A DNA stretch of 64,000 nt from contig JASHNS010000039.1 in the NCBI GenBank assembly GCA_030041515.1, positions 93,603-157,602 on the forward strand, written 5' to 3'. Below the pieces are notes generated by a model that had not been told where the DNA came from, made no database searches, and worked only from the letters and a program-made list of their open reading frames with translations. A program made the translations under genes and the position numbers. Positions 25,141 to 35,599 of this stretch are shown here, in pieces; the stretch's first letter is position 1, and the number at the start of each line of letters is the position of its first letter. Source of the stretch: Acidobacteriaceae bacterium. Lineage in GTDB: Bacteria > Acidobacteriota > Terriglobia > Terriglobales > Acidobacteriaceae.

Positions 25141-25650
25141 ATGACCGGTATGAGTACGTATGTCGCAGAGGATGATTCCTACGCGGGGTTCGACAGCACT
25201 GGAAAGTATTTCGGGTACTTTGGCCTCGCGGCGGCCGCGGTGGGCCTGACGGGATGGGCGGCAGCACATGGGCATCTGCCGGGATTGAAACCCGCGGAGG
25301 TCGGAGACCAACTCCTTCTGTTCGCAATGCAGTGGATCGGATTTGGATTGTTCGTAATTTTGGCTCTCGCTGCACTGGGTTCGCTTATTTTGTCGAGCAA
25401 ATCGCGCGGGACGGTAACAATCGATGATTCAGGAGTGACGAGGCAGATCGGAGAGAGGAGCCGGACGCTCAAGTGGCAGGAGATCGAGGGCTACGTAACA
25501 GTCAGCGGGGGGGTCACACTGGTCCCGCGCGAAGGCAACCAGATGATAGAGATTCCGCGATTTCTGGAGGATTATCGCGGATGTATTGCGGAGATTGAGG
25601 CACGGGGAGTTGGAAGATTGCCGCCGAGCAAGCTAAAGCGGTGTTGGTAG
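25141..25650 (+). CDS. Small membrane protein with cytoplasmic beta domain, unknown
   Basis: A 169-residue protein (an ATG three codons later is equally possible). Two hydrophobic segments are visible (YFGYFGLAAAAVGLTGWAA and LFAMQWIGFGLFVILALAAL), then about 75 residues with a beta-rich pattern (GTVTIDDSGVTRQIG, RTLKWQEIEGYV, GVTLVPREGNQMIEIPRFL) reminiscent of bacterial PH-like YdbT/YcxB domains. Base composition is less GC-rich than that of phrB. It begins 28 bp after phrB. No function can be assigned. Confidence 0.65.
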   Translation: MTGMSTYVAEDDSYAGFDSTGKYFGYFGLAAAAVGLTGWAAAHGHLPGLKPAEVGDQLLLFAMQWIGFGLFVILALAALGSLILSSKSRGTVTIDDSGVTRQIGERSRTLKWQEIEGYVTVSGGVTLVPREGNQMIEIPRFLEDYRGCIAEIEARGVGRLPPSKLKRCW

Positions 25651-25780
25651 GCCTTTGGGACCCGGCGGTTCCCCGGGCATTCCCGAAGCTTCGTTGGCAG
25701 CCGAAGGCGATCTCCGAGTCGTCGGCTGCACGACCCTCCCACAAACTTTCCTCGGCGGCTCTTTCCCCAACGGATCTCCC

Positions 25781-26269
25781 CTAGAACCGCCCGCGCGCCT
25801 TCATCCGTTCGATCACGAACTTCGGCACCAGCCCATCCACCGACCCGCCCAGCCGAAACACATCCTTCACCAGCCGCGAGCTCACAAACGAGTACTGCGC
25901 GTCCGGCATCAGAAAAATCGTTTCCAGATCCGGCGACAGCCGCCGGTTCATCAACGCCATCTGCAGCTCGTATTCGTAGTCGCTGATGGCGCGAATGCCG
26001 CGCACGATGGCATGCGCCTTCTGCTCATGAGCGAAATCCACCAGCAGCCCGTCGAACGTCGACACCGAAACGTTCTCGAACTCTGCCGTCCCCTCTGACA
26101 GCATCGCCACCCGCTCTTCCACCGTAAACAGCGGCGCGCTTTTTGAAGCATTGCGCAGAATGGCGACCACCAGGTGATCGAAGATCTTCGCCGCGCGTGC
26201 GATCAGGTCCAGATGACCGTTGGTCACCGGGTCGAAGCTGCCGGGATAGATGGCCTTGACCGTGTTCAC
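25781..26269 (-). CDS. coaD: Phosphopantetheine adenylyltransferase
   Basis: A 162-residue cytoplasmic enzyme for the fourth step of coenzyme A synthesis, forming dephospho-CoA from 4'-phosphopantetheine and ATP. The nucleotidyltransferase motif is in YPGSFDPVTNGHLDLI (TNGH for the usual TxGH), with the substrate residues in SEGTAEFENVSVSTFDGLLVD, AIVRGIRAISDYEYELQMALMNR (in pieces) and the final motif YSFVSSRLVKDVFRLGG. Length and motif order match CoaD fully. Confidence 0.96.
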   Translation of the reverse strand: MNTVKAIYPGSFDPVTNGHLDLIARAAKIFDHLVVAILRNASKSAPLFTVEERVAMLSEGTAEFENVSVSTFDGLLVDFAHEQKAHAIVRGIRAISDYEYELQMALMNRRLSPDLETIFLMPDAQYSFVSSRLVKDVFRLGGSVDGLVPKFVIERMKARGRF

Positions 26270-26317
26270 GCCTGTTGCATTGTATCGAGTTTCACGGCAG
26301 GTCGCGGAAATCGACGC

Positions 26318-27454
26318 TTACGCCCCGCGTTTCGCCCCACCCGCGATCGGGTGGCCGTTCTGGTCCGCCAGCGCATGTCGACGCACCGGCCCCGTCGACT
26401 CGCGCACCACCAGTTCCGGCTCCATCACAATCTCTGCCGGCCATTCCTGCGACGGATTCGCAATCCGGTCCAGCAGTACCTGGGCCGCCCGCGCTCCCAT
26501 CTCCTGCAGCGGCTGCTTCACCGTGGTCAGGCTTGGCTTGCAATAGGCCGCCGCGATGATGTCGTCGAAACCCACCACCGAAATGTCGTCGGGCACGCGC
26601 AGGCCCGCGTCCATAATGGCGCGCATCGCCCCCAGCGCCGAAATGTCGTTGAAGCAGAACACCGCGGTAAACTCCCGCGTCCGCTTCAGCAGCTCTTTCA
26701 TCACGTGGTATCCGGCTTCCGGCGTCTGCCGCGTCTCTTCCAGCTGCACCGAAAGCTCCGGCCGCACCGCGATACCCATCTCTTTCGCCATGCTCAGAAT
26801 GCTCTTCCAGCGATATTTCGCGTCGGTAATCCCCTGCGCGCCCTGCATGAATGCGATCCGTTCATGCCCGAGCTTTTTCAGGTGGGTCAGCGCCAGCCGC
26901 GCCGCCAGATCGTGATCCAGCACCACATTCGTCACGCCCGGCGCGGGATTGTGCGACGACACCGCGACCGCCGGCGCCGGCACCTGAATCTGCGCCGGCG
27001 TATCCAGCAGCAGCAACCCATCCACAGCACGCTCCATCAGCCGCCGCGAATACTCTTCCACCAGTTCCGGCCGCCGGTAATGGCTGGCGGTCACGTAGAA
27101 ATAGTGCGCCTTCAGCAGCCGCTTCTCGATGGCGCTCATCACCACGGGAAAATATCCGTCGCTCAGGTCCGGCACAATCACGCCCACCGACATGCTGCGG
27201 CTGTTGCGCAGGGAGCGCGCAAAGTAGTTCGGGCGGTAATGGAATTTACGCGCCGCCTCGAAGACCCGATCGCGCGTGCGCTGCGGAATCGACCGCCCGG
27301 CCGGCGAGTTGTTCAGCACCAGCGACACCGTCGTCTGCGACAAACGCAGGTGCTCGGCCAGCTGCCGCAGATTCAGCGTCGATTTCGCGGATTGGGCGCT
27401 TCCGGTTTTGCTCCGGTGCGGGGTGGCTGTGCTTTCCTGCTTTCCCTGAGTCAT
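26318..27454 (-). CDS. LacI/GalR-family transcriptional regulator
   Basis: A 378-residue repressor-type regulator. The start at MTQGKQES is supported by GAGG six bases upstream; an ATG 13 codons earlier is less likely. A basic ~28-residue extension precedes the helix-turn-helix LNLRQLAEHLRLSQTTVSLVLNN and the hinge region FHYRPNYFARSLRN. The sugar-binding periplasmic-protein-like domain includes SMSVGVIVPDLSDGYF, VVLDHDLAARLALTHL, FCFNDISALGAMRAI and ISVVGFDDIIAAAY. The effector is presumably a sugar. No sugar-use genes are adjacent, so its targets are elsewhere or unknown. Confidence 0.92.
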   Translation of the reverse strand: MTQGKQESTATPHRSKTGSAQSAKSTLNLRQLAEHLRLSQTTVSLVLNNSPAGRSIPQRTRDRVFEAARKFHYRPNYFARSLRNSRSMSVGVIVPDLSDGYFPVVMSAIEKRLLKAHYFYVTASHYRRPELVEEYSRRLMERAVDGLLLLDTPAQIQVPAPAVAVSSHNPAPGVTNVVLDHDLAARLALTHLKKLGHERIAFMQGAQGITDAKYRWKSILSMAKEMGIAVRPELSVQLEETRQTPEAGYHVMKELLKRTREFTAVFCFNDISALGAMRAIMDAGLRVPDDISVVGFDDIIAAAYCKPSLTTVKQPLQEMGARAAQVLLDRIANPSQEWPAEIVMEPELVVRESTGPVRRHALADQNGHPIAGGAKRGA

Positions 27455-27517
27455 CTGCCTCGCACGCCCTGGTCCGGACGCCTCGTGCAACACCCCACGA
27501 TATCAGATTCCCATCGC

Positions 27518-29317
<1,800 letters not shown>

Positions 29318-29383
29318 AGGCGCGCCGCCTTGCAGCACGCAAGCTTCAGGGCTCAGCGCAAGACCTCAATTCGGTCCCGGCTC

Positions 29384-29500
29384 GTATCAGGGCACCACCC
29401 CACAGGTTGCGAAAAGCCCTCCGAGACAGAGGCCTTGTATCAGGGCACGACTTCAGTCGTGCCGCACAGGTCGCAATAGGAATGTGGCTTTAGCCCCTGA
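29384..29500. repeat. Two copies of the TATCAGGGCACGACTTCAG-type repeat
   Basis: A short degenerate copy starts at 29384 (GTATCAGGGCACCACC). A fuller copy at 29437-29500 carries the palindrome GCACGACTTCAGTCGTGC and ends in GGCTTTAGCCCC. They fill the gap between the mutase and glycosyltransferase genes. Confidence 0.75.
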
Positions 29501-30266
29501 GAGACGCGCGTCCCAGCTCCCACGCCTTCGCATACTTCCAGCTCACATATACCGAGTGGTACAGATGCTGCAGCAGCCCCTCGCGCCCATCCAGAAATCC
29601 CAGGCGCAAAAAGTAGTTGTATTTGAACGTCGCCACCGGCGTCAGATACACGTTCCAAACAAATCCCGCCCAGCTCCGGCTCGTCTTGCCCTTCGCCATC
29701 GCCTGCTGTGCGCCCAGCGTGCTGTAGCGGTTCATATGCTCCAGGTACTCCTCCAGCGTGGGATAGGCATGGTGTATCAGCCACCCCTGCAGCGTTCCCC
29801 TCCGCCCCGCGCAGTGCGCCGTCTCGTGTACCGCCCGCTCCTCAAACGCCGCCGCGCCCCTCCGAAACAGCCGCAGCTTCTCGTCCGGCCAGTACCCTCC
29901 ATGCCGCATCCACCGTCCCAGAAAAAAATTCCGCCGGGGCAGAAAATATCCGTCGCACTCCGGCGCGCCGCTCAGCAGCGCCTGAATCTCCCTGGCCAGC
30001 TCCACGCTCACTTCCTCATCCGCATCCAGCGCCAGCACCCAGTCGCCCGTACACTTCTCCAGGGCCGCGTTCTTCTGCGCCCCGAATCCTTTCCACTCCT
30101 CTAGGAAAAATCGCGCTCCAAACTCCTGCGCAATCTCCTCCGTCCGGTCCGTCGATCCGCAATCGACGATCACGATCTCGTCCGCCCAGCGCACACTCTG
30201 GAGCGTCCGCCCCAGGTTCGCTTCCTCGTTCTTCGTGATCAGCGCCACCGACAGCTTCAGGCTCAT
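29490..30266 (-). CDS. Family 2 glycosyltransferase, WaaE/KdtX-like
   Basis: A 258-residue GT-A glycosyltransferase probably acting on lipopolysaccharide core or another surface glycan at the inner face of the membrane. N-terminal LSVALITKNEEANLGRTLQSV, the nucleotide-sugar residues in IVIVDCGSTDRTEEIA and the metal-binding DADEE in WVLALDADEEVS are typical of the WaaE/KdtX branch, as are FGAQKNAAL and WPDEKLRLFRRG. A C-terminal hydrophobic/aromatic region (FVWNVYLTPVATFKYNYFLRLG) may attach it to the membrane. No other glycan genes are adjacent. Confidence 0.9.
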   Translation of the reverse strand: MSLKLSVALITKNEEANLGRTLQSVRWADEIVIVDCGSTDRTEEIAQEFGARFFLEEWKGFGAQKNAALEKCTGDWVLALDADEEVSVELAREIQALLSGAPECDGYFLPRRNFFLGRWMRHGGYWPDEKLRLFRRGAAAFEERAVHETAHCAGRRGTLQGWLIHHAYPTLEEYLEHMNRYSTLGAQQAMAKGKTSRSWAGFVWNVYLTPVATFKYNYFLRLGFLDGREGLLQHLYHSVYVSWKYAKAWELGRASLRG

Positions 30267-30425
30267 CGTCTTTCCGAACTCCAGGTTGTCGGAAGTGTAA
30301 CAAGGCGGGTTGCCTGACCGGTTTCTCTTCCAGCCGTTTCACCCAATCGTCAGCCATATTTCACGCAATTCCCAAACAACTCCGTCACGCTGCTGCTGGA
30401 TCACATTATTTGGCCGAGAGACCTG

Positions 30426-31436
30426 ATGCCCGAACCCGGAAAATTCGCCATCCCGCTCCTGGCCGTTGCCCTTGCCGTACCCCTCGCCGCGCAGCAGCCA
30501 AAGTCTCCACCGGAATCCGCGCAGCAGCTCGCCCGCGACGTGATCTGGAATGAGCTCCACGACCGCAACCCCCTCATCCACTGGCAGTATCTCAGTACAC
30601 GCACCTCCGCCGGGCAGACGCTTCTCCGCGAGCATGTCGAAACCAGCGACGGTCCCGTCTCCCGCGTCCTTGAGCGCAACGGTGTGCCACTCACCGCGGA
30701 CGAGCAGCAGCAGGAAACGCAGCGCCTCGACGCCTACATTCACGATCGTTCCGCTGTCGCCCGGCTCCAGCGCGATCACCAGCAGGATAAGGCCCGCCTC
30801 ACCGCTGTGCTGCAGATGATCCCCGACGCCTTCCTCTTCACCTGGCAGGGCGAACCATCCGGCGACGTCGCGCGTCTCAGCTTCCGCCCCAATCCTGCTT
30901 TCGATCCTTCCGGATGCGACGCCCGCATTCTCCATGCGCTGACCGGAACCCTGACCGTCAACCTGCGCTACAAACGCCTCGTCGAAATGCAGGGCACCAT
31001 CGCGCGGCCCGTTGACATCGGCTACGGCCTGCTTGGTTCCATCAAGCCCGGAGGAACCTTCGAAATCCATCGCCGCCTCGTAAGTCCCACCCAGTGGAAG
31101 ACCGATCTGATTGAGATCCATGTCCGCGGCCGGATTCTGCTGATGAAGGGCATCAGCAAGGACGAGCGAGAGGCACGCTCCGATTTCCGCCAGGTCCCCG
31201 AAAACCTCACGCTGGCGCAGGCCAACAGCCTGCTCAGCCAGGCGGCCGCCCATTCCGCGCTTCAGGTACAGCTCGGCGCCGCCACCATTTCGGCCCCCAC
31301 ACCGGCCCTCGCCGACGCCGGGCTCAGTCCAGACCGCCAGCCCGCGGTCCCGGTCCGTGCCGCTCGCTTTCGGAGTGCTTTACCCGCTCCTGCGGCTCCG
31401 GCCTCCGCGCTCTCCCCGTCCACACGAACAGAATGA
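30426..31436 (+). CDS. Exported protein of unknown function
   Basis: A 336-residue protein with signal peptide MPEPGKFAIPLLAVALAVPLAAQ. The mature part begins with helical sequence (SAQQLARDVIWNELHDRN), continues through a beta-rich middle (FLFTWQGEPSGDVARLSFRPN; LTGTLTVNLRYKRLVEMQGTI; KPGGTFEIHRRLV) loosely like outer-membrane lipoprotein-carrier or RseB-type folds, and ends in an Ala/Pro-rich tail. I do not recognise a named family. Its 3' end overlaps a small antisense gene by 113 bp. It is divergent from the glycosyltransferase gene. Confidence 0.7.
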   Translation: MPEPGKFAIPLLAVALAVPLAAQQPKSPPESAQQLARDVIWNELHDRNPLIHWQYLSTRTSAGQTLLREHVETSDGPVSRVLERNGVPLTADEQQQETQRLDAYIHDRSAVARLQRDHQQDKARLTAVLQMIPDAFLFTWQGEPSGDVARLSFRPNPAFDPSGCDARILHALTGTLTVNLRYKRLVEMQGTIARPVDIGYGLLGSIKPGGTFEIHRRLVSPTQWKTDLIEIHVRGRILLMKGISKDEREARSDFRQVPENLTLAQANSLLSQAAAHSALQVQLGAATISAPTPALADAGLSPDRQPAVPVRAARFRSALPAPAAPASALSPSTRTE

Positions 31437-31482
31437 CCAGCCCCAGAATCACCAACACAAAGAGCAGTGCGATGAAGATCAT
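31324..31482 (-). CDS. Very small single-span membrane protein
   Basis: A 52-residue reading frame beginning MIFIALLFVLVILGLVILFV, then WTGRARR and a charged tail ending in GGLD. The ATG at 31482 has AGAGAGG five bases upstream. One N-terminal membrane helix followed by positive residues suggests the N-terminus is outside and the tail cytoplasmic. Most of it overlaps the 3' end of the converging exported-protein gene in antisense. Support comes from the ribosome site and the clear membrane helix; no homologue is recalled. Confidence 0.5.
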   Translation of the reverse strand: MIFIALLFVLVILGLVILFVWTGRARRPEPQERVKHSESERHGPGPRAGGLD

Positions 31483-31547
31483 AATCGCCTCTCTTCATTG
31501 AGAGGTCGCTGGCCTCAGCAGAGGTTATCCAACGGCCGGCAAACGCC

Positions 31548-31997
31548 TCACGCCTGCAGGCCGTCCCACGACCAGCGCGGAATCCGAAGCCCCTCCGGCA
31601 CATCATCGGCGGTGCGGTGGTAGCGGGCCATCGTGGTCGTTGTCGCCCACGCGAAATAATCGTGCAATGCCTGCCTCAGCGGGCCGTCATCCGCGAGCCC
31701 GGTATCAATCAAGGCCTGGTCGAAGCAGGCAATGGCGCGCCGATCCATTTCCTCGTGCTCGCCGTTGCCGCTGTGCATCCTCACCACAAACGTCTCGTCG
31801 CCGTAGGCGCTGGAATACGCCGGCGGGCCGCCAAGCGCTTCGGCCCAGTAAGCCGCCAGCCGCTCCGTGTGCTCCGCATGAAAGCCATGGCTGAACGCGT
31901 GCGCTACAACCTCGTCCACCAGAACCCGGCGGTGCCACGCGTCGGCCAGCCGGCGCATCCCGTCCATGCCGCCCGCGGCCTCGAACAGACTTTGCAT
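31548..31997 (-). CDS. Group II truncated haemoglobin
   Basis: A 149-residue small globin binding haem, with roles in oxygen or nitric oxide chemistry. The start MQSLFEAAGGMDGMRRLADAWHRRVL matches the helix A/B region of group II truncated haemoglobins. AYSSAYGDETFVVRMHSGNGEHEEMDRRAI (in pieces) spans helices E and F with the expected proximal histidine. ALHDYFAWATTTTMARYH is the G/H helical end. The ATG start has only a weak ribosome site; an in-frame GTG further upstream would add about 11 residues. It is downstream of a surface-protein gene on the same strand. Confidence 0.85.
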   Translation of the reverse strand: MQSLFEAAGGMDGMRRLADAWHRRVLVDEVVAHAFSHGFHAEHTERLAAYWAEALGGPPAYSSAYGDETFVVRMHSGNGEHEEMDRRAIACFDQALIDTGLADDGPLRQALHDYFAWATTTTMARYHRTADDVPEGLRIPRWSWDGLQA

Positions 31998-32058
31998 GCA
32001 CCCATCATCGCAGTCCGCTCCTCGCTCCACAAGGCCGCTGCCCACCGCGCAAAGTCGC

Positions 32059-33165
32059 TCACCGCTTCTGCGGCTTTCCCTTCGCGCCCGGCGGCTTGTG
32101 CGATGTCAATCCCTTCGAGAGGAATTCTCGCATCAGGTTCACCGCTGCGTCCGTACCCAGAACAATGAACCCATCCCGCATCGTGATTCCGAAGCCTCGA
32201 TCGGCCGGGTCGTGATAGATGTTGGCGATGCCTGCTGCCGCGAAATCGCCGAGAATCCGCGAGTAGCAGAACTGTTGCCGCTTGTCGTCGCCGCGGCACA
32301 TGGGGACTTCCTGGAGCGCGTAAACAAATCGTCTCCACACATTCGGGCCGCCGTGGTAGAAGTAACGCGGGTCCTGGTGAAACACCGACGGCAACAGCGC
32401 ATCGCCCAGCATGCGCGCGTCAAAGCTGTCCGCCAGCGTCGCCCCAAACCGCTTCCCATAGCCAGGCCATCCTGTGCCGTACCCTGGAAATGTGTTGTGC
32501 CACTGCTCGACTCCGGCCAGCGCGAAATCTGTACCGATGGTGAACGGATCGATCACGTCTCGCAGTTGCAGACTGAATTTCAGCCCGGTCGTCAGGGGCG
32601 CCGCATTCCACTCGAAGCTCGTTCCAAAGTTCGGAATCACCGCAAGAACGCGCTGCTGGACTTCCTGCTTCATCTGCGCTCTGGCAATCGCGGCGGTGGA
32701 GGCCGTCACATGCACCGTGGAAACGACTCTGGGCATGGGGATTAAGGAGATCGGCAGGCGGAAATCCTCTCCGGCCCCCAGCACAACCGGCATGGGGTTC
32801 ACCGGCTCGAACCCGGGTCCGGACACCGACACGGTGTACTCGCCCGCTGCCAGATTCGGGAACGCAAACTTCCCCGTCCGATTTGTGATGTTGATGCGCG
32901 GTGTACTCAGGTTGCCGCCATCCAACACCAACCGAATGCCGCTGAGCGGCGCCTCTGAAGGGCCATCTACGGTTCCGTGGATGGCCCCCAGCGTCTGCGG
33001 CTGTGGCGCATCCGGCAGAGAATCCGCAGCTCCGTGCCGCGCCTCGGCCCACGCCGGACCGGCCGCCAAACAGAGCGCCAAGATCGCGCCCACCCATCGG
33101 ATGCGGGTGATCCGGCTCCTCGGCGAATGTCGATCAATCGCGGAAACAATCGAACAAAGATGCAC
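32059..33165 (-). CDS. Exported protein with carboxypeptidase regulatory-like (CnaB-type) domain
   Basis: A 368-residue secreted protein. A basic leader precedes a hydrophobic core (WVGAILALCLAAGPAWAEA). Residues ~60-140 form a carboxypeptidase-regulatory-like beta sandwich (GAIHGTVDGPSEAPLSGIRLVL; RTGKFAFPNLAAGEYTVSVSGPGF), a domain very common at the N-terminus of acidobacterial surface proteins. The rest (GYGTGWPGYGKRFGATLADSF; SVFHQDPRYFYHGG; IYHDPADRGFG) is a conserved-looking region I associate with outer-membrane or surface proteins of this phylum, function unknown. No TonB-type barrel is present. Confidence 0.75.
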   Translation of the reverse strand: MHLCSIVSAIDRHSPRSRITRIRWVGAILALCLAAGPAWAEARHGAADSLPDAPQPQTLGAIHGTVDGPSEAPLSGIRLVLDGGNLSTPRINITNRTGKFAFPNLAAGEYTVSVSGPGFEPVNPMPVVLGAGEDFRLPISLIPMPRVVSTVHVTASTAAIARAQMKQEVQQRVLAVIPNFGTSFEWNAAPLTTGLKFSLQLRDVIDPFTIGTDFALAGVEQWHNTFPGYGTGWPGYGKRFGATLADSFDARMLGDALLPSVFHQDPRYFYHGGPNVWRRFVYALQEVPMCRGDDKRQQFCYSRILGDFAAAGIANIYHDPADRGFGITMRDGFIVLGTDAAVNLMREFLSKGLTSHKPPGAKGKPQKR

Positions 33166-33295
33166 TCGTTATCCCGGCGCGTGCCTGGTTCGCAGGCTTT
33201 TATGAGCTTCGGGATTAGACGCCGATTTGGCGCAGGGCGATAGCTCGCCGGTATAGCCCGGCGCTTACATTTTCTTCATGAAGCAACGTTCAGAA

Positions 33296-33751
33296 TCAGA
33301 AGGGAATATCGTCGTCGGTGATTTCGGTCGACTGCACGAGGTCGTCCGCGTGGGCCGGCTGCCGCTGGTCGTACTGCGAACCGCCGCGCGACCCGCCACC
33401 CGATTCTCCATCGCCCCGGCCCGACAGCAGCACCAGGTCGTTGATCACAATCTCCGTCCTGTACCGCTTCTCCTTCGTTTCCTTGTCTTCCCACGAGCGC
33501 GTCTGGATCCGGCCCTCGATGTAGAGCTTCGACCCTTTTTTCACGTAGTCGCGAATGATCTCGGCCGTGCGCTGGAACGCCACCAGGTTGTGCCATTCCG
33601 TGCGATCTGTCCAGTTGCCGCCCTGATCCTTCGTCCGGTCCGTTGTGGCCAGCGAAAAACTCGCGATCGCGTTGCCGTTGGCCGCGAACTTGATCTCCGG
33701 ATCCTTTCCCACGTTCCCCACCAGAATGACTTTATTGACGCTCTTCGCCAT
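33296..33751 (-). CDS. ssb: Single-stranded DNA-binding protein
   Basis: A 151-residue OB-fold protein that coats single-stranded DNA in replication and repair. The start MAKSVNKVILVGNVGKDPEIKF is preceded by GGGGGAG. Central strands SFSLATTDRTKDQGG, TEWHNLVAFQRTAEII, YVKKGSKLYIEGRI and YRTEIVINDLVLLSG are canonical. A short Gly/Gln-rich linker leads to the acidic tip DDDIPF, which recruits partner proteins. Upstream in-frame codons to 33802 are less likely translated. It is not next to rpsF/rpsR, so it may be a second copy. Confidence 0.95.
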   Translation of the reverse strand: MAKSVNKVILVGNVGKDPEIKFAANGNAIASFSLATTDRTKDQGGNWTDRTEWHNLVAFQRTAEIIRDYVKKGSKLYIEGRIQTRSWEDKETKEKRYRTEIVINDLVLLSGRGDGESGGGSRGGSQYDQRQPAHADDLVQSTEITDDDIPF

Positions 33752-34003
33752 CGCTGCTCCCCCTTTGTCCGCTGAGACTTTGGGTTGTCCACGGGAAGAC
33801 ATGGTCTTCCCTTGTCATCCCCCTAACAGCTGAAAAGCCGCCCCGAACTGACCGGCGGTCTTTGCCTGCAGCGGTCTCTCTCCTGATCCTCGCGTCGCAA
33901 GAATAACAAAATCTCGTCGAGGCTCGAAATTCGCAGTACGAAAGTACCCAGCCCGGCCCGGCCATCGCTGCTCCATTCTTCCCCATCTAAAGGAATTCGC
34001 ACC

Positions 34004-35590
34004 ATGTATCTCGACAGAAAGCGCGTTGTCCGTTTTACTTTCCTGCTGGTCGGCTTAGTCTTCTTCGTACTCAGCGGTTGCAGTTCATCGGGCAATGCCG
34101 GTACCGGCACAAGCAGTGGCTCCGGTGGCGGATCAGGCTCCGGCGGGGGTTCAGGCTCCGGCGGCGGATCAGGAAGTGGCAGCGGTGGCGGCGCCGGCTC
34201 AAACTCCACCACTCCCCTCAGCGCCAGTCATATCAACCTCATCTTCGTCGCCAGCGAAGACCTCTCGTACCAGGCATCGGGTGACGTCAATGCGACGACA
34301 GTCAACCTCACCGATCAGGGCCTGCAGCGCTCGCTCCACCTCGCCGGATTCCTGCAAAAACAGGTCCTCGGCTCCCACAACGTCAGCGGCATTTACGCCC
34401 TCGAGCCCATGACCCACCTTCAGACCGCGAACGACTTTCCGGACATCGCTGCGCTCTGGACTGTCCAGCAATTTGCTTTGCTCAATCAATTCACCCTTTC
34501 CACGGTCGCGGGCTCGTATGCCCATCCGTATACCGCCAACAGCTTCGTGCTCGACGATTCCTACTCTTCCGGATCCGTTCCCTCCGGCGTCGCCGCGCCG
34601 CCCGCATTTTGCTCCTCGTGCCAGGGCCTCGATTTCAACGACACGAACGGCGATAACGAGAGCCTTGTCAGCGGCATCATCAAGGCGAACGCCCCCGGCT
34701 TTTACGTTTTCTCGGCGCCCTGGGAGACCATCAGCAGTCTCATGGCAAAAGTCAACACGCTCGAAAGCTATAACCTGACCCTTCCGTCGAGCTATCAGGG
34801 TCCCGACGAGATTTACGCCTTCGCCATCCCGCCCTCGAGCGCAACCGCCACCCTCGTCAGCTACAACACCAACGCCCAGCCCACAACGTCGTATCCTCCG
34901 CTGCCCGCGACCGTGCCCACTCTGAGTTCCTGCTCCGAGCAATCCCCGTTCACCATCACGGTCACGGGAGGCAAAAAAGGCGCTCAGCTCCCCGCCAGCA
35001 TCAACACCAACGAAACCGTCTACATGATCCGCCACGCGGAGTCGGCCCCCCAGGGCGCCTGGGATAACGGCAACCTGATCGCCGCGGGGCAATGGCGCGC
35101 GCTCGACCTGCCCACAGCCCTGCAGGGCAAAATCAGCCCGGACCAGGTCTATTCCATCGATCCCGCCCAGACCATCGGCGGATCGCAAAACGCCGCGGGC
35201 CAGGCCAACTGGCCCTACGTTCGGCCTTCCCTCACAGTCGAACCCTACGCCATTGCCAACAATTTGCCCTACCACCTCGCTGCGGGCTTCTCGCTTTTTT
35301 CCTCTGCCGGACCCGCTTCCGCCGCCAGCTTCTTCTTCACCGGCGGCAATCTCTCCGGTCACAAGGTTCTCGTCGCCTGGGAACACGTGAACATTGTCAA
35401 CACGGTCAACGCTCTGCTGGCGCGCTATTTTCCGTCGGGAGGCGCTCCCGTCGCTCCCGCCTGGCCCGGCGACGACTTCGACACCGTTTGGACCCTCACC
35501 CTTGACGGGCAGGGCGATCTCGCCATCAACAACTCTACCTGCGAAGGGATCGACTCCTCGTCGCTTCCTGCCACCGCGCCGCAGTTCTAA
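34004..35590 (+). CDS. Lipoprotein with two histidine-phosphatase-like domains, the first degenerate
   Basis: A 528-residue lipoprotein. The leader ends in LSGC, followed by a Gly/Ser linker made of repeated GSGG units (residues ~30-65). Residues ~72-300 resemble a histidine-phosphatase fold but have FVASED where RHG/RHAE should be. Residues ~335-515 are a second copy with the catalytic IRHAES and a later histidine in VAWEHVNIVNTV. Matching segments include LTDQGLQRSL with LIAAGQWRAL, and FYVFSAPWETISSL with VLVAWEHVNIVNT. The usual SxxxRAxxT arginine is not evident in the second copy, so activity is uncertain. It is divergent from ssb. Confidence 0.72.
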   Translation: MYLDRKRVVRFTFLLVGLVFFVLSGCSSSGNAGTGTSSGSGGGSGSGGGSGSGGGSGSGSGGGAGSNSTTPLSASHINLIFVASEDLSYQASGDVNATTVNLTDQGLQRSLHLAGFLQKQVLGSHNVSGIYALEPMTHLQTANDFPDIAALWTVQQFALLNQFTLSTVAGSYAHPYTANSFVLDDSYSSGSVPSGVAAPPAFCSSCQGLDFNDTNGDNESLVSGIIKANAPGFYVFSAPWETISSLMAKVNTLESYNLTLPSSYQGPDEIYAFAIPPSSATATLVSYNTNAQPTTSYPPLPATVPTLSSCSEQSPFTITVTGGKKGAQLPASINTNETVYMIRHAESAPQGAWDNGNLIAAGQWRALDLPTALQGKISPDQVYSIDPAQTIGGSQNAAGQANWPYVRPSLTVEPYAIANNLPYHLAAGFSLFSSAGPASAASFFFTGGNLSGHKVLVAWEHVNIVNTVNALLARYFPSGGAPVAPAWPGDDFDTVWTLTLDGQGDLAINNSTCEGIDSSSLPATAPQF

Positions 35591-35599
35591 GGCCAGGCC

